The notes below the pieces were generated by a model, which was not told where the DNA came from, made no database searches, and worked only from the letters and a program-made list of their open reading frames with translations. Below are positions 26,206-35,101 of a stretch of 36,689 nt of DNA, in pieces; positions within the stretch are counted from its first letter, which is position 1, and the number at the start of each line of letters is the position of its first letter. The DNA lies in NCBI GenBank assembly GCA_011391175.1, contig JAABQZ010000012.1, forward strand, positions 1-36,689. Reading direction: 5' to 3'. The translations under genes and the position numbers were made by a program. This stretch comes from Methylophilaceae bacterium. Its GTDB lineage: Bacteria > Pseudomonadota > Gammaproteobacteria > Burkholderiales > Methylophilaceae.

Positions 26206-26745
26206 TCAGCGTTGTGGCGTGAGTGTTAATTGCAAGCCACTATCGGTTACTAACATGTCTTTTGGTGCATAAGTAGTACCGCCAAATTGTAGGTCTTCTG
26301 GTTTAACAGTATACAAAGTTAAGCCATTTAACATTTCACCGCCCACAGTTTGGGCCATGGCATTAAAAACTTCGTTAAACTTACTATCGGCACCCTCAAA
26401 GTTAACATTTTCAATTTTTGGTTCATCTAATACCACCGTACTAGTCGTAGCATCAAAGCGCAATTTACCAGAAATACCCAGCTTACCTGCTAAACTTTTA
26501 TCGAGTAACTGGCTGCTGAGCTTGGTATCCATCGTTGTCATCATGCGACCAGTCGTTTTGTCAAAAGTGACCAATGAATTAGATAAATTGACATCAAATA
26601 CTTTAAGCAACGAGATAGGTAAGGCTAATTTCTCGTTTAACTTTTGCGCAATTTGGTCACCTGTCACATTTACCGTGCGGTCGCCCATCATGGTGGCGCA
26701 ACTGCTTAAAGTCAGGGCAATTAGCCCGATTAAGATTTTTTTCAT
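26206..26745 (-). CDS. DUF1439 (YceB-like) lipoprotein
   Basis: A 179-residue lipoprotein with lipobox LSSC (mature from Cys16). The sequence VNVTGDQIAQKLNEKLALPISLLKVFDVNLSNSLVTFD and later VVLDEPKIENVNFEG matches the DUF1439 layout, an envelope family related by fold to lipid-binding TULIP proteins. E. coli YceB is the known relative; its exact role is not established. It lies 33 bases downstream of fabB on the same strand, so read-through from the fatty-acid genes is possible. Confidence 0.82.
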   Translation of the reverse strand: MKKILIGLIALTLSSCATMMGDRTVNVTGDQIAQKLNEKLALPISLLKVFDVNLSNSLVTFDKTTGRMMTTMDTKLSSQLLDKSLAGKLGISGKLRFDATTSTVVLDEPKIENVNFEGADSKFNEVFNAMAQTVGGEMLNGLTLYTVKPEDLQFGGTTYAPKDMLVTDSGLQLTLTPQR

Positions 26746-26778
26746 GTAGCTCTCCTCATTATTAAGCTACAACGCGCC

Positions 26779-28008
26779 TTACAGATTTTTGGTTGATAGT
26801 GTCAATGTGGCGTTGGTGCCGCCAAAGCCAAAGCTGTTGGATAATGCAGTGGTGATTTTGACGTTATCAATGCGCTTGGTGGCAATTGGCAAGCCAGCTG
26901 CAGCGGGGTCTAAGTTGTCGATATTGGCTGATGCGGCGATGAAATTATTTTCCATCATGATTAAGGTATAAATCGCCTCATTGACGCCCGCAGCCCCTAA
27001 CGCATGGCCACTTAACGATTTGGTTGAGGCAATGGCGGGTAATTTACCGTATGCGCCACCTGAGAACACATTGCTAATCGCTTCCAGCTCTTTGGTGTCG
27101 CCCACTGGCGTGCTGGTGCCATGCGTATTGATGTAATCGACATCTCCAACACCCTCTAAAGCTAGTTTCATGCAACGCTCTGCGCCCTCACCACTTGGCG
27201 CCACCATGTCGTAACCATCTGAAGTAGCACCGTAACCGACCACTTCGGCATAAATTTTTGCACCACGTGCTTTGGCATGCTCGTACTCTTCTAACACCAC
27301 AATGCCGCCGCCACCAGAAATCACAAACCCATCGCGGTCTGCATCGTAAGTACGGCTCGCTTTATCTGGTGTTTCGTTATATTTGCTACTGAGTGCACCC
27401 ATCGCGTCAAATAGGAAAGACATGGTCCAATGCTCTTCTTCACCGCCACCAGCAAATACAATCTCTTGCTTGCCGAGTTGAATCTGCTCTACACCCGCAC
27501 CTATACAGTGGGCACTAGTAGAACAGGCAGAGCTGATGCCGTAATTCACCCCTTTAATTTTGGCACCTGTAGCCAAGCAAGCTGCAATACCGCTGCTCAT
27601 GGTTTTGGTCACCATATACGGTCCTACGCGACGAACGCCTTTTTCCGCCAGTGTATTGGTACTTTCCAACATGCTTTCTGTAGAAGTGCCACCTGCGCCT
27701 ACGATTAAACCTGTACGCACATTTGAAACAAGGTCTTCAGGTAATTTAGCATCTTCGATAGCTTGCTGCATTGCTAGCCAAGCGTAAGCGTGGCCTTTGG
27801 CCATAAAACGCAATAACTTACGGTCAATCAATTCTTCAATGTTGAGATTTTTAATCGAGCCCGCTACCTGCGAGCGCAAGCCGCGCTCAGCATACTCTGG
27901 CTGAAAGCTAATCCCAGAACGGCCTGCATACAGACTCTCTTTTACCTCAGCTTTATTATTACCAAGGCTTGATACAATGCCTAAACCTGTAATCACCACA
28001 CGACGCAT
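26779..28008 (-). CDS. fabB: 3-oxoacyl-ACP synthase I
   Basis: Elongating condensing enzyme needed for unsaturated fatty acids. The 409-residue protein has the nucleophile C162 in SSACSTSAH, a histidine in [11 protein letters not shown] (about 297), a second in [10 protein letters not shown] (about 332), and the C-terminal [11 protein letters not shown]. This Cys-His-His set and the closeness to fabA indicate FabB and not FabF. It starts 47 bases after fabA, in the order fabA-fabB, the usual two-gene anaerobic unsaturated fatty-acid operon. Confidence 0.96.
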   Translation of the reverse strand: MRRVVITGLGIVSSLGNNKAEVKESLYAGRSGISFQPEYAERGLRSQVAGSIKNLNIEELIDRKLLRFMAKGHAYAWLAMQQAIEDAKLPEDLVSNVRTGLIVGAGGTSTESMLESTNTLAEKGVRRVGPYMVTKTMSSGIAACLATGAKIKGVNYGISSACSTSAHCIGAGVEQIQLGKQEIVFAGGGEEEHWTMSFLFDAMGALSSKYNETPDKASRTYDADRDGFVISGGGGIVVLEEYEHAKARGAKIYAEVVGYGATSDGYDMVAPSGEGAERCMKLALEGVGDVDYINTHGTSTPVGDTKELEAISNVFSGGAYGKLPAIASTKSLSGHALGAAGVNEAIYTLIMMENNFIAASANIDNLDPAAAGLPIATKRIDNVKITTALSNSFGFGGTNATLTLSTKNL

Positions 28009-28055
28009 TTCGTGCTCTCCCTAAATCTTAGCTTTTTATTATTAGAAATTAAACT

Positions 28056-28586
28056 TTAAAAATTATCTGTACGAGTAAACAAGCCGACGCGCAAATCATT
28101 GGCTGCATAAATCTCACGGCCATCTAAAGTCATGGTGGCATCAGCAATCCCCATCACTAATTTTCGCATAATCACACGTTTTAAATCGATAGTATAAGTC
28201 GCCATTTTAGCAGTTGGAAGTACCTGCCCACTAAATTTTACCTCGCCTGCGCCTAGCGCACGGCCGCGCCCTGGACCACCCGCCCAACCTAAATAAAACC
28301 CCACCAACTGCCACATCGCATCTAAGCCCAAACAACCCGGCATCACTGGGTCCCCTGTGAAGTGACATTCAAAAAACCACAAATCTGGCGTGATATCAAG
28401 TTCGGCAATAATCTGCCCGTTGCCATATTTTCCACCCTCATCGGTGATTTTTACAATGCGGTCAAACATCAGCATGGGTGGCAATGGCAATTGTGCATTG
28501 CCCTCACCAAACATCTCTCCCCGTCCACACTTTAATAATTCCTCTTTGGTAAAACTATTTTGTCTAACAATAGGTTGTTTTTGCAT
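28056..28586 (-). CDS. fabA: 3-hydroxydecanoyl-ACP dehydratase/isomerase
   Basis: Dehydrates 3-hydroxydecanoyl-ACP and isomerises the trans-2 to cis-3 double bond, committing carbon to unsaturated fatty acids. The 176-residue hot-dog protein has the catalytic His75 in [13 protein letters not shown] and Asp89 in LGLDAMWQL, matching the His70/Asp84 pair of the E. coli enzyme. Length and C-terminal DLRVGLFT are typical. It is first in the fabA-fabB unit; its ribosome site is weak. Upstream is the long spacer to mxaR. Confidence 0.97.
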   Translation of the reverse strand: MQKQPIVRQNSFTKEELLKCGRGEMFGEGNAQLPLPPMLMFDRIVKITDEGGKYGNGQIIAELDITPDLWFFECHFTGDPVMPGCLGLDAMWQLVGFYLGWAGGPGRGRALGAGEVKFSGQVLPTAKMATYTIDLKRVIMRKLVMGIADATMTLDGREIYAANDLRVGLFTRTDNF

Positions 28587-28698
28587 TATCTATATACTTT
28601 GAGTGGTTTTAATTATGATTTTATGTATTTAAGCTATTTTCGCTGGAAAACGCATTTAGCGAAAGCAATATCTGCAAACTATTGTGTAAATTTTAGGC

Positions 28699-28848
28699 AT
28701 GTATTCATTAAAAATCCAAATAAAACGCAAAGCATTTACTGGCTATATGCAAATGGAAGACTATTGTTTAGAAAAAACCTCCACTGCCGATAGCGCGCAA
28801 CGTCTAGCAGAACAAGTCATTTACGAGTTCAAACATTTGGTAGTGTAG
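28699..28848 (+). CDS. possible small protein, 49 residues
   Basis: The frame starts MYSLKIQIKRKAFTGYMQME and ends YEFKHLVV. It has an ATG, a weak ribosome site (TTTTAGG), and a mixed amphipathic composition with a Lys-rich N-terminus, looking more like coding sequence than the AT-rich surroundings. No family was recognised. It could be a real small gene or a relic of a longer gene. Confidence 0.35.
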   Translation: MYSLKIQIKRKAFTGYMQMEDYCLEKTSTADSAQRLAEQVIYEFKHLVV

Positions 28849-28904
28849 ACATGCGACGTGTAGATTTTAAACTCATCTTACCTAATCAGCACATCTGACA
28901 CCTG

Positions 28905-28937
28905 ACCTGTATGCCAATATCCATGAGGCCTACAGAG
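28905..28937 (+). repeat. dispersed hairpin repeat, copy 5
   Basis: Arms ACCTGTATGCC and GGCCTACAGAG flank the loop AATATCCATGA. Unlike the other copies it lies between divergent genes (fabA and mxaR), so it cannot be serving as their terminator. Confidence 0.8.
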
Positions 28938-29081
28938 CATGCTTTTATGGCTTTAAATCACCAGGACAGCTTTATTCAACTTAAATAGTTACAGCAAACT
29001 ATACAAACCTGTATACAGTTTATAAATATTCATTTAGTATTATCATTTGTAGAGATATAAATAAACCTGCAGCAAACCAAG

Positions 29082-29090
29082 TGCTATAAA
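29082..29090 (+). promoter_or_regulatory. extended -10 box upstream of mxaR
   Basis: TGCTATAAA fits an extended -10 element. A start near 29097 would give a ~35-base leader with AGGGA before the mxaR ATG. No good -35 box is visible, which fits extended -10 or activator-dependent promoters. Confidence 0.4.
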
Positions 29091-29131
29091 TTTACAGTAA
29101 TCCAAATTAACCATTTTTTAGGGAAATCTCA

Positions 29132-30148
29132 ATGAGCGACCGTCAATTGGCCGACTGGCGTCAACATGCGCTAACTTTAGAAGCTGAAGTGAATAAAGTG
29201 GTGGTTGGCCAAGCCAGCCCTATCCGCTTAATTACGACCGCGATTTTCGCGCGTGGTCACGTGTTGCTTGAGGGTGATGTAGGTGTAGGTAAAACCACGC
29301 TACTACGTGCCTTTACGCGTGGTATTGGGGGCGGTTACCAGCGTATTGAAGGCACCATTGACTTGATGCCTAACGATTTGGTATACCACACTTATTTGGG
29401 TGAAGATGGTAAACCGCATGTAAGCGCTGGCCCGTTACTCATGTCTGGCGAAAACTTGAGCGTGTTTTTCTTTAACGAGATTAACCGCGCACGCCCACAA
29501 GTGCACTCATTGCTATTACGTGTGATGGCCGAGCGTACTTTATCTGCATTTAATAAAGAGCACACTTTCCCTCACATGATTGTGTTTGCCGACCGCAACC
29601 AAGTGGAACGCGAAGAGACATTTGAAATTCCATCAGCTGCGCGTGACCGCTTTATGATGGAAATCCCGATTATTGTGCCAAATGACGATACGATTATGTC
29701 TAGCCTGATGTTCGATACGCGCTTCCATAATGCGGATGCCTTAATCGACACGGTTAAAGCCGATGTGTTGCAATTTGACCAGCTAAACGGCTTCTCTAGC
29801 GTGATTCAAAAAAGCGTGACGGCATCGCCTACGTTAGAAAAATATGCACTTAATTTGTGGAAAGCCACGCGCAACCCAACAGATTACGGCGTTAAAGTAA
29901 CCAATGTAGATATGAGCCGCCTTGTGCTCGCTGGTGCTAGCCCACGCGGCATGAGTATGATGTTGCGTGCCGCACGCGTAAACGCCTGGCTAAATGATCG
30001 CACCGCCATTACGCCTGAAGATATCCACGCCGTATTCCACGCAACGGTTGCCCACAGAATTGTGTTTAGCCCTGTATATGAAATGCGCCGTACCGAGATT
30101 GCACGTGAGATGTTGAGCAACATTGTCAACGTCGTTGCTGCGCCTTAA
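29132..30148 (+). CDS. mxaR: MoxR-family ATPase MxaR
   Basis: AAA+ MoxR ATPase of 338 residues, the first gene of the mxaRSACKL methanol-dehydrogenase maturation block. Walker A is GDVGVGKTT (48-56), Walker B FFNEINRA, then sensor and arginine-finger regions (IPSAARDRFMMEIPI) and the C-terminal lid. MoxR ATPases pair with von Willebrand A proteins as chaperone-like systems; here the partners are MxaS, MxaC and MxaL. A ribosome site AGGGA precedes the ATG. It is separated from mxaS by 17 bases. Confidence 0.93.
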   Translation: MSDRQLADWRQHALTLEAEVNKVVVGQASPIRLITTAIFARGHVLLEGDVGVGKTTLLRAFTRGIGGGYQRIEGTIDLMPNDLVYHTYLGEDGKPHVSAGPLLMSGENLSVFFFNEINRARPQVHSLLLRVMAERTLSAFNKEHTFPHMIVFADRNQVEREETFEIPSAARDRFMMEIPIIVPNDDTIMSSLMFDTRFHNADALIDTVKADVLQFDQLNGFSSVIQKSVTASPTLEKYALNLWKATRNPTDYGVKVTNVDMSRLVLAGASPRGMSMMLRAARVNAWLNDRTAITPEDIHAVFHATVAHRIVFSPVYEMRRTEIAREMLSNIVNVVAAP

Positions 30149-30165
30149 TAGCCAGCTTGTAAACA

Positions 30166-31029
30166 ATGTCAATCGAGGATATCAAAGAGTTCAGCTACCA
30201 CATCGGTTGGCGTAACCGTGGGCGCCACCCTGGCCGCCATGCAAGCACACAACGCGGCATGGGCATGGAGTTTATTGGGCATACTTCACTTCTTAATTAT
30301 CCCGACCCACGCCGTATCGATTTGCGCCAAACGCTGCGCGACCCGTTAGAACAAGTCTATGTCAGGCTGTTTAACCAAAAAAGTGCGACGCCAGTATTTG
30401 TAATTTGCGATTTATCGGGCAGCATGAATTTTGGTGCCAAAGAACGCAAAATTCGCAAAGCAGCGGATATTGCAGAATCTGTGGCAAGATCTGCCACGCG
30501 CAATGCTGATCCATTTGGTTTTGTGGGTTTTGATGATGTTGTTCGTGAAGATTGGATTAGCACTTCATCATTTAAATCACATCGCGCCATTGAACTGGCC
30601 GAGCGTCTAAAAGAATATCACCCACAGCATGTTTCTGGCGCGGGCGTTAGTGATGTGTGGCGTTTTTTACCACGCGAGCGCTCACTGGTGTTTATGATTT
30701 CTGATTTTCATATGCCGATGTCGCAACTTGAGGAATCCTTGTCAAACTTAACGCGCCATCATATTGTGCCTGTGGTGTTGTGGGATGCCGACGAATATAA
30801 AAACTTGCCTGAGTTTGGCATTACCGCAGTGACCGATCCTGAGTCTGGTCAAAAACGTACCCTATTCTTGCGCAAAGGTTATCGCGACAAAATCGTTAAA
30901 TCATTTGAATCGCGTCGGGAAGAAATTTACAAACTATTTATGCAATTTGATATGCCACCATTTTATGTGGAAGGCGATTTTGATGCCGATATGCTGACTG
31001 AGTATTTCCACCAATTTGTAGCTGCTTAA
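30166..31029 (+). CDS. mxaS: MxaS, DUF58/VWA-like protein
   Basis: A 287-residue cytoplasmic protein of the DUF58 family. It contains a metal-ion-dependent adhesion-site motif DLSGS (D82, S84, S86), later SGAGVSDVWRFLPRERSLVFMISDF, and a C-terminal extension. It acts in the maturation of the PQQ-dependent methanol dehydrogenase; genes of this type have been needed for active Ca-containing enzyme in methylotrophs. The exact step is not known. It lies between mxaR and mxaA with short gaps, consistent with one transcript. Confidence 0.88.
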   Translation: MSIEDIKEFSYHIGWRNRGRHPGRHASTQRGMGMEFIGHTSLLNYPDPRRIDLRQTLRDPLEQVYVRLFNQKSATPVFVICDLSGSMNFGAKERKIRKAADIAESVARSATRNADPFGFVGFDDVVREDWISTSSFKSHRAIELAERLKEYHPQHVSGAGVSDVWRFLPRERSLVFMISDFHMPMSQLEESLSNLTRHHIVPVVLWDADEYKNLPEFGITAVTDPESGQKRTLFLRKGYRDKIVKSFESRREEIYKLFMQFDMPPFYVEGDFDADMLTEYFHQFVAA

Positions 31030-31042
31030 AAACTAAACACTT

Positions 31043-32044
31043 ATGAAAAAATTAATGCGCAATTTATTACTGTCGATGATGCTTAGCTTAAGCACAGCAA
31101 ATGCTTACGCGCTAGATGTGACAAGGCTGCCAGATGTAAAAGAGGGCATCGTTAGCATTCAAACCCAAGACCCCATTAAAGATGTAGGTTATGTCATTGG
31201 CGATGTAGTGACGCGTCACATTACTTTAACCATTAAAAAACCTTATGTACTGATTGAAGAGTCGCTCCCAATTGTTGACTACGAAAAAACTTATCGTGGC
31301 AAACCGATTGGTGTTTATTTAAGCGCGCTTAAACACACCAAAAAAGATGAAGGCGATGAAGTCGTGCACCAATTAACACTGGACTATCAAATATTCACGT
31401 CGAGTGTCGTTGCTAAGCGCGCAGCTGTACTAGCGGAATATGTGCGTTTATTGAATACTGAGTCTAAAGATAGAGAAGTGGTCAAATATCGCGTACCGAT
31501 GTGGGAGTTTGTCATTTCCCCGCTGTCTGTGTTTGGTCAGATTAAAGTAGAAGATGACATGAGTCAATTTAGAGGTCCTTTGCTGATGGATGCCAGCAAG
31601 GAGAAAACCCGCCTTAAAACGGCGTTGGTACTTTTAGTATTAAGCTTGCTGGGCCTACTTTATATCGTTGGCAAAAATGCTTGGTTACCACGCATGGGTG
31701 GTCCATTTGCCAAAGCTTATCGCACCATTAAAAAACAAACCAATACACCACAAGGCATACAAGAGGCGGTTTCTAGCATGCATGCTGCGTTAAACACATC
31801 TGCTGGACATAGCCTATTTACTGATAATCTGGATGCATTTTTAGCAAAAAGACCCGCCTTTAAAGCGATTAAATCTGAGATACAACAATTCTTTGGCTTA
31901 TCCAACCAAGTGTTTTTTGAGGCGAATACCAAACATGACGTGGGTGCCGAACCGGTTGCTTGGCTTAAACAATTTTGCCGTCGCTGTCGCGATTGCGAAC
32001 GCGGCCTGATTCCTGACGCGTTGAGCCCAAAAAGTAAGGCTTAA
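31043..32044 (+). CDS. mxaA: MxaA, methanol dehydrogenase maturation protein
   Basis: A 333-residue exported membrane protein. A signal peptide (ending ANAYA) precedes a periplasmic domain (about 25-190), a transmembrane segment (about 193-212) and a cytoplasmic tail. The tail ends with a cysteine cluster CRRCRDC, which could bind a metal or form disulfides, depending on topology. In Methylobacterium, mxaA mutants make methanol dehydrogenase lacking Ca2+. It starts 13 bases after mxaS and ends 2 bases before mxaC. Confidence 0.88.
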   Translation: MKKLMRNLLLSMMLSLSTANAYALDVTRLPDVKEGIVSIQTQDPIKDVGYVIGDVVTRHITLTIKKPYVLIEESLPIVDYEKTYRGKPIGVYLSALKHTKKDEGDEVVHQLTLDYQIFTSSVVAKRAAVLAEYVRLLNTESKDREVVKYRVPMWEFVISPLSVFGQIKVEDDMSQFRGPLLMDASKEKTRLKTALVLLVLSLLGLLYIVGKNAWLPRMGGPFAKAYRTIKKQTNTPQGIQEAVSSMHAALNTSAGHSLFTDNLDAFLAKRPAFKAIKSEIQQFFGLSNQVFFEANTKHDVGAEPVAWLKQFCRRCRDCERGLIPDALSPKSKA

Positions 32045-32046
32045 GC

Positions 32047-33018
32047 ATGGCATTTTCGCATCCGTGGTTATTGTGGTTGCTACCCTTGGCTTTATTGCCT
32101 TTGGTGTTTCAGCGCGCACATAGCAAAAACTATTCATGGCTAGAGATGTTGCCTGCCGACCCACTATCAGACCTGGTTGGCCTGATTTTAAAAGCGTTAG
32201 CAGTGCTTACGCTGCTTTTTATTGTGCTGGGATTAAGCGCACCGCATACCAACCAGCAAGAAATTGAGCGCATCGGTGTGGGTGCTCAAATTGCTCTAGT
32301 GTTAGATAGAAGCGCCAGTATGGACGACCCCTTCTCAGGCACAGGCAGTGTTGCAGAAACCAAATCTGGCGCAGCGGCACGCTTGATTACCCAATTTGTA
32401 CAATCACGCAAAAACGATATGTTGGGCATGATTACTTTCAGCAACTCGGCGATGTATGTGTTACCGCTGACTGAAAATAAAGACACCATGGTAGCCGCCG
32501 TGCGTGCCACTGCTGGCAATGCGCTATTTCAAACCAATATTGGTAGCGGTCTTACCTCTGGCGCTGGCTTGTTTGAAAAAGTACCAGACTCTGGCTCTCG
32601 CGCAGTCATCTTGCTATCGGATGGTGCTGGCCGTATTGGCTCTGATGCGCAACAAAAAATACGTGATTGGTACGACCGCATGCACATTAGCCTATATTGG
32701 ATAGTATTGCGTCAACCAGGCGGTTTGAGTATTTTTGACAAAACTTATAAGCCTGACCCTGATAAAGCGCTGCCTGCCGAAATTGAGCTATATGAGTTCT
32801 TTAAAACCATGAAAACGCCGTTTAATGCTTATGAAGCAGAAGACCCAAAATCACTGCAATTGGCGATTGAAGATATTAATCGTAAAGAAAAAAAGCCGAT
32901 TAAGTACTTAGAAAAAATTCCTGGTAAAGATTTATCTAACCTTTGTTTTATATTAGCCGCCTGCATGATTGCACTGTTGCTGGGCGTAAAATACGTAGAG
33001 GTCAAAACATGGCATTAA
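32047..33018 (+). CDS. mxaC: MxaC, von Willebrand A membrane protein
   Basis: A 323-residue membrane protein with two N-terminal transmembrane segments (about 5-22 and 43-63), a VWA domain with MIDAS DRSAS (D87, S89, S91), and a C-terminal membrane segment (LCFILAACMIALLLGV). The layout is that of BatA-type proteins that work with MoxR ATPases. It is part of the mxa maturation set. The start is 2 bases after the mxaA stop, and its 3' end overlaps mxaK by 10 bases, showing tight coupling. Confidence 0.9.
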   Translation: MAFSHPWLLWLLPLALLPLVFQRAHSKNYSWLEMLPADPLSDLVGLILKALAVLTLLFIVLGLSAPHTNQQEIERIGVGAQIALVLDRSASMDDPFSGTGSVAETKSGAAARLITQFVQSRKNDMLGMITFSNSAMYVLPLTENKDTMVAAVRATAGNALFQTNIGSGLTSGAGLFEKVPDSGSRAVILLSDGAGRIGSDAQQKIRDWYDRMHISLYWIVLRQPGGLSIFDKTYKPDPDKALPAEIELYEFFKTMKTPFNAYEAEDPKSLQLAIEDINRKEKKPIKYLEKIPGKDLSNLCFILAACMIALLLGVKYVEVKTWH

Positions 33019-33593
33019 ACCTTACATCGCAAAATATCAGCCTAAAAGTCTCGCGATTTTTTACGGTTAAGAAACTCACATGGGCATTCAGTATTATCGC
33101 TTTACTGAGTGCAGCAGGCAGTGTTTACAGCTACCAACGTATCGGGCAAATTGATGCGTTTAATCAAGCCGTGCTGGCTGGAGAGCCTCCAGAAACTGAC
33201 CGGCAGAGCTTTGAAGCCAAGTTTGCCACCGCGTTATATTTAGCCAAAAAAGAACGCTATAAAGAATCTATTTTACTATTTACCGCATTGATGCCTATTG
33301 CTGCTGATAACAACCAGAAATCGGCGGTGCAATATAACATTGGCAATATTTCATTTTTGCGTGGGCTAGCGATTAACGGTAACAATATGACGGTTAAAGC
33401 TGAAGCTGAATACCTAGTGCGCCAAGCTAAAACAGCCTATGTCAATTCACTCAAGTTAGATAACAGCCATTGGGATGCAAAACATAATTTAGACCGCGTA
33501 CTGGGCATGCTGCCAAGCACACCCACTCCTGGCGTGGGTGATGGTGAAAAAGCCGGCCTTATTATGGGAAATGTGCCCGTGGGATTGCCTTAG
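33009..33593 (+). CDS. mxaK: MxaK, small membrane-anchored accessory protein
   Basis: A 194-residue protein with one N-terminal membrane segment (about 24-42) and a helical, TPR-like soluble part (for example FATALYLAKKERYKESILLFTALMPIAADN, and YVNSLKLDNSHWDAKHNLDRVLGML). The frame opens 22 codons earlier inside mxaC, but the ATG at 33009 has GAGG at the right distance, so it was chosen. Position between mxaC and mxaL and the size identify MxaK; function within maturation is not defined in detail. Confidence 0.82.
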   Translation: MALNLTSQNISLKVSRFFTVKKLTWAFSIIALLSAAGSVYSYQRIGQIDAFNQAVLAGEPPETDRQSFEAKFATALYLAKKERYKESILLFTALMPIAADNNQKSAVQYNIGNISFLRGLAINGNNMTVKAEAEYLVRQAKTAYVNSLKLDNSHWDAKHNLDRVLGMLPSTPTPGVGDGEKAGLIMGNVPVGLP

Positions 33594-33608
33594 TCATTTG
33601 TAAATATT

Positions 33609-34619
33609 ATGCATAAACTAGTTAACTATTTTCGTCATCGCCGTGATATTACGCTGCTGAGCATTGCGCTGTTGTTGCTTGTGATTGCGTTGTTTAAACC
33701 AACCATTCCTATCAAGCGCAACATTTACAGCTACATGTTGGTGGCAGATATATCGCAAAGTATGAACGTCGTCGATATGCAGCTAAATGGCAAGCCTGTG
33801 ACACGCATGAAATATCAACAACATTTATTGCACCGCATTATTGGTGAAATGCCCTGCGGCACACAAGTCAGTATCGGCCTATTTGCAGGCGTCAGCGTGG
33901 CTGCGTTGTATACGCCCATTGAAGTATGCCAAAATTTTGCTGCGATTGAAGATACCATTGACCACCTAGATTGGCGTAATGGCTGGTCTGGCAATAGTCG
34001 AGTACGTGAGAGCATGGTCACACTGGCTAAGCTCATTCGTAGCTTTCCCGAGCCGGCACAAGTAGTATATTTTAGTGACGGCGAAGAAACACCTAAACTG
34101 CATATTTTTAATACCCGTGATTTAACAGGTTTTCAAGGCGGTAAAGATTGGTTACTAGTGGGCATTGGAAGCGATAAAGGCACCGCCATTCCCAAACTCG
34201 ACGAAAAAAATCAGCTAATCGGCTATTGGTCTGCTGAGAGTTTTGCCATGCAACCTGGTGTTGCACAAATTGCGCAAGAAAACATTGGCGCACGTGAAGA
34301 CAGCGTGGCCAGCTCAGAAAGTGATCGCTACATGTCGCGCCTAGATGAGAAGTATTTAATTTCAGTCGCCAAAGAAATCAGTGCTAATTATGTCAATGGT
34401 AACAGTCTACAAAACATTCTGACCGCCATGAAAAATCAACCTCCTGCACGTCGCGAAAAAGCTGCCTTCGATTTAAAATGGATTGTCGCTGGGATTGCGG
34501 GCTTGTTATTCTTGGCCGCTTATATGCCGAAACACCCGATCAAAGAATCGAATGAAATGTTCAAGAACTTTATTGCACGTAGAAAGCGTCAATCATTAGT
34601 TACAACCAAGTCTTCTTGA
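33609..34619 (+). CDS. mxaL: MxaL, von Willebrand A membrane protein
   Basis: A 336-residue membrane protein with an N-terminal segment (about 14-30), a VWA domain with MIDAS DISQS (D47, S49, S51) and VVYFSDGEE, and a C-terminal membrane segment (WIVAGIAGLLFLAAY). In Methylobacterium, mxaL, with mxaA and mxaK, is required for Ca2+ insertion into methanol dehydrogenase. It closes the mxa block here; no mxaD follows. Its 3' end overlaps the convergent ygfX gene by 31 bases. Confidence 0.9.
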   Translation: MHKLVNYFRHRRDITLLSIALLLLVIALFKPTIPIKRNIYSYMLVADISQSMNVVDMQLNGKPVTRMKYQQHLLHRIIGEMPCGTQVSIGLFAGVSVAALYTPIEVCQNFAAIEDTIDHLDWRNGWSGNSRVRESMVTLAKLIRSFPEPAQVVYFSDGEETPKLHIFNTRDLTGFQGGKDWLLVGIGSDKGTAIPKLDEKNQLIGYWSAESFAMQPGVAQIAQENIGAREDSVASSESDRYMSRLDEKYLISVAKEISANYVNGNSLQNILTAMKNQPPARREKAAFDLKWIVAGIAGLLFLAAYMPKHPIKESNEMFKNFIARRKRQSLVTTKSS

Positions 34620-35074
34620 TTTGACTTTTGATTGTGTTTGCCCCAGCGTAGCCAGACACGCAGTCTTCGCAACTCATCTGTATTTGTCTGCGCAAATAAA
34701 AAAATCACTGGCGCTAGTGCAAGTTTAGCGCCCTCTCGTTTAAAGTTTAAAATCATTAGCTTTGTATGAATAAATGTATTATCTGCCAATGCTGGCTGGA
34801 ACTTCTTGCCGCACCTATCTATAAGTGTTAGCTGTCCTTTTGTATCAAGCTCTAACACTTGCCACGACCAAGGTAACATGAGTAAAACATCGCGTAATAT
34901 GAAATAAATGCTAGTTGCGACCACTAACAATATCCCCACAAATTTAATCATTGGTGTCATCGTCAAAGCGAGTAGAATCCAGCAACAGATGATTGAAATC
35001 AAGCTGAGTAGCCCCAACATTAATTCGGATGGCTTAAATTGAATGCGAATGGCTTGGTGTAAAATTGGCTTCAT
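34589..35074 (-). CDS. YgfX (CptA)-like membrane protein
   Basis: A 161-residue protein from the ATG at 35074, with two transmembrane segments (about 20-60) and the YgfX-type cytoplasmic end where a KGQLTLIDRCGKKFQPAL strand leads to DELRRLRVWLRWG. YgfX in E. coli was reported to act on cytoskeletal proteins as the toxin CptA, a claim not tested here. The frame extends 22 codons upstream into ygfZ, but the Met at 35074 fits the family. The gene is divergent from ygfZ (27 bases), which echoes the E. coli neighbourhood, and its 3' end overlaps mxaL by 31 bases. Confidence 0.72.
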   Translation of the reverse strand: MKPILHQAIRIQFKPSELMLGLLSLISIICCWILLALTMTPMIKFVGILLVVATSIYFILRDVLLMLPWSWQVLELDTKGQLTLIDRCGKKFQPALADNTFIHTKLMILNFKREGAKLALAPVIFLFAQTNTDELRRLRVWLRWGKHNQKSNQEDLVVTND

Positions 35075-35101
35075 CAATACAAATAATAGGTTGAAATAGG
35101 C

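Larger units (their letters stand above)
28587..29131. other. 545-base intergenic region between fabA and mxaR
   Basis: AT-rich divergent spacer. It contains a possible 49-residue ORF (28699-28848), repeat copy 5 (28905-28937), a short inverted repeat ATACA-AACC-TGTAT at 29001-29014, and an extended -10 for mxaR at 29085. No mxaF, mxaJ, mxaG or mxaI coding sequence is visible here. Confidence 0.8.

Noticed and set aside
28587-29131. Remnant of mxaFJGI in the spacer before mxaR
   Set aside because: No recognisable fragment of MxaF, MxaJ, MxaG or MxaI was read in any frame; the small ORF there does not resemble them.
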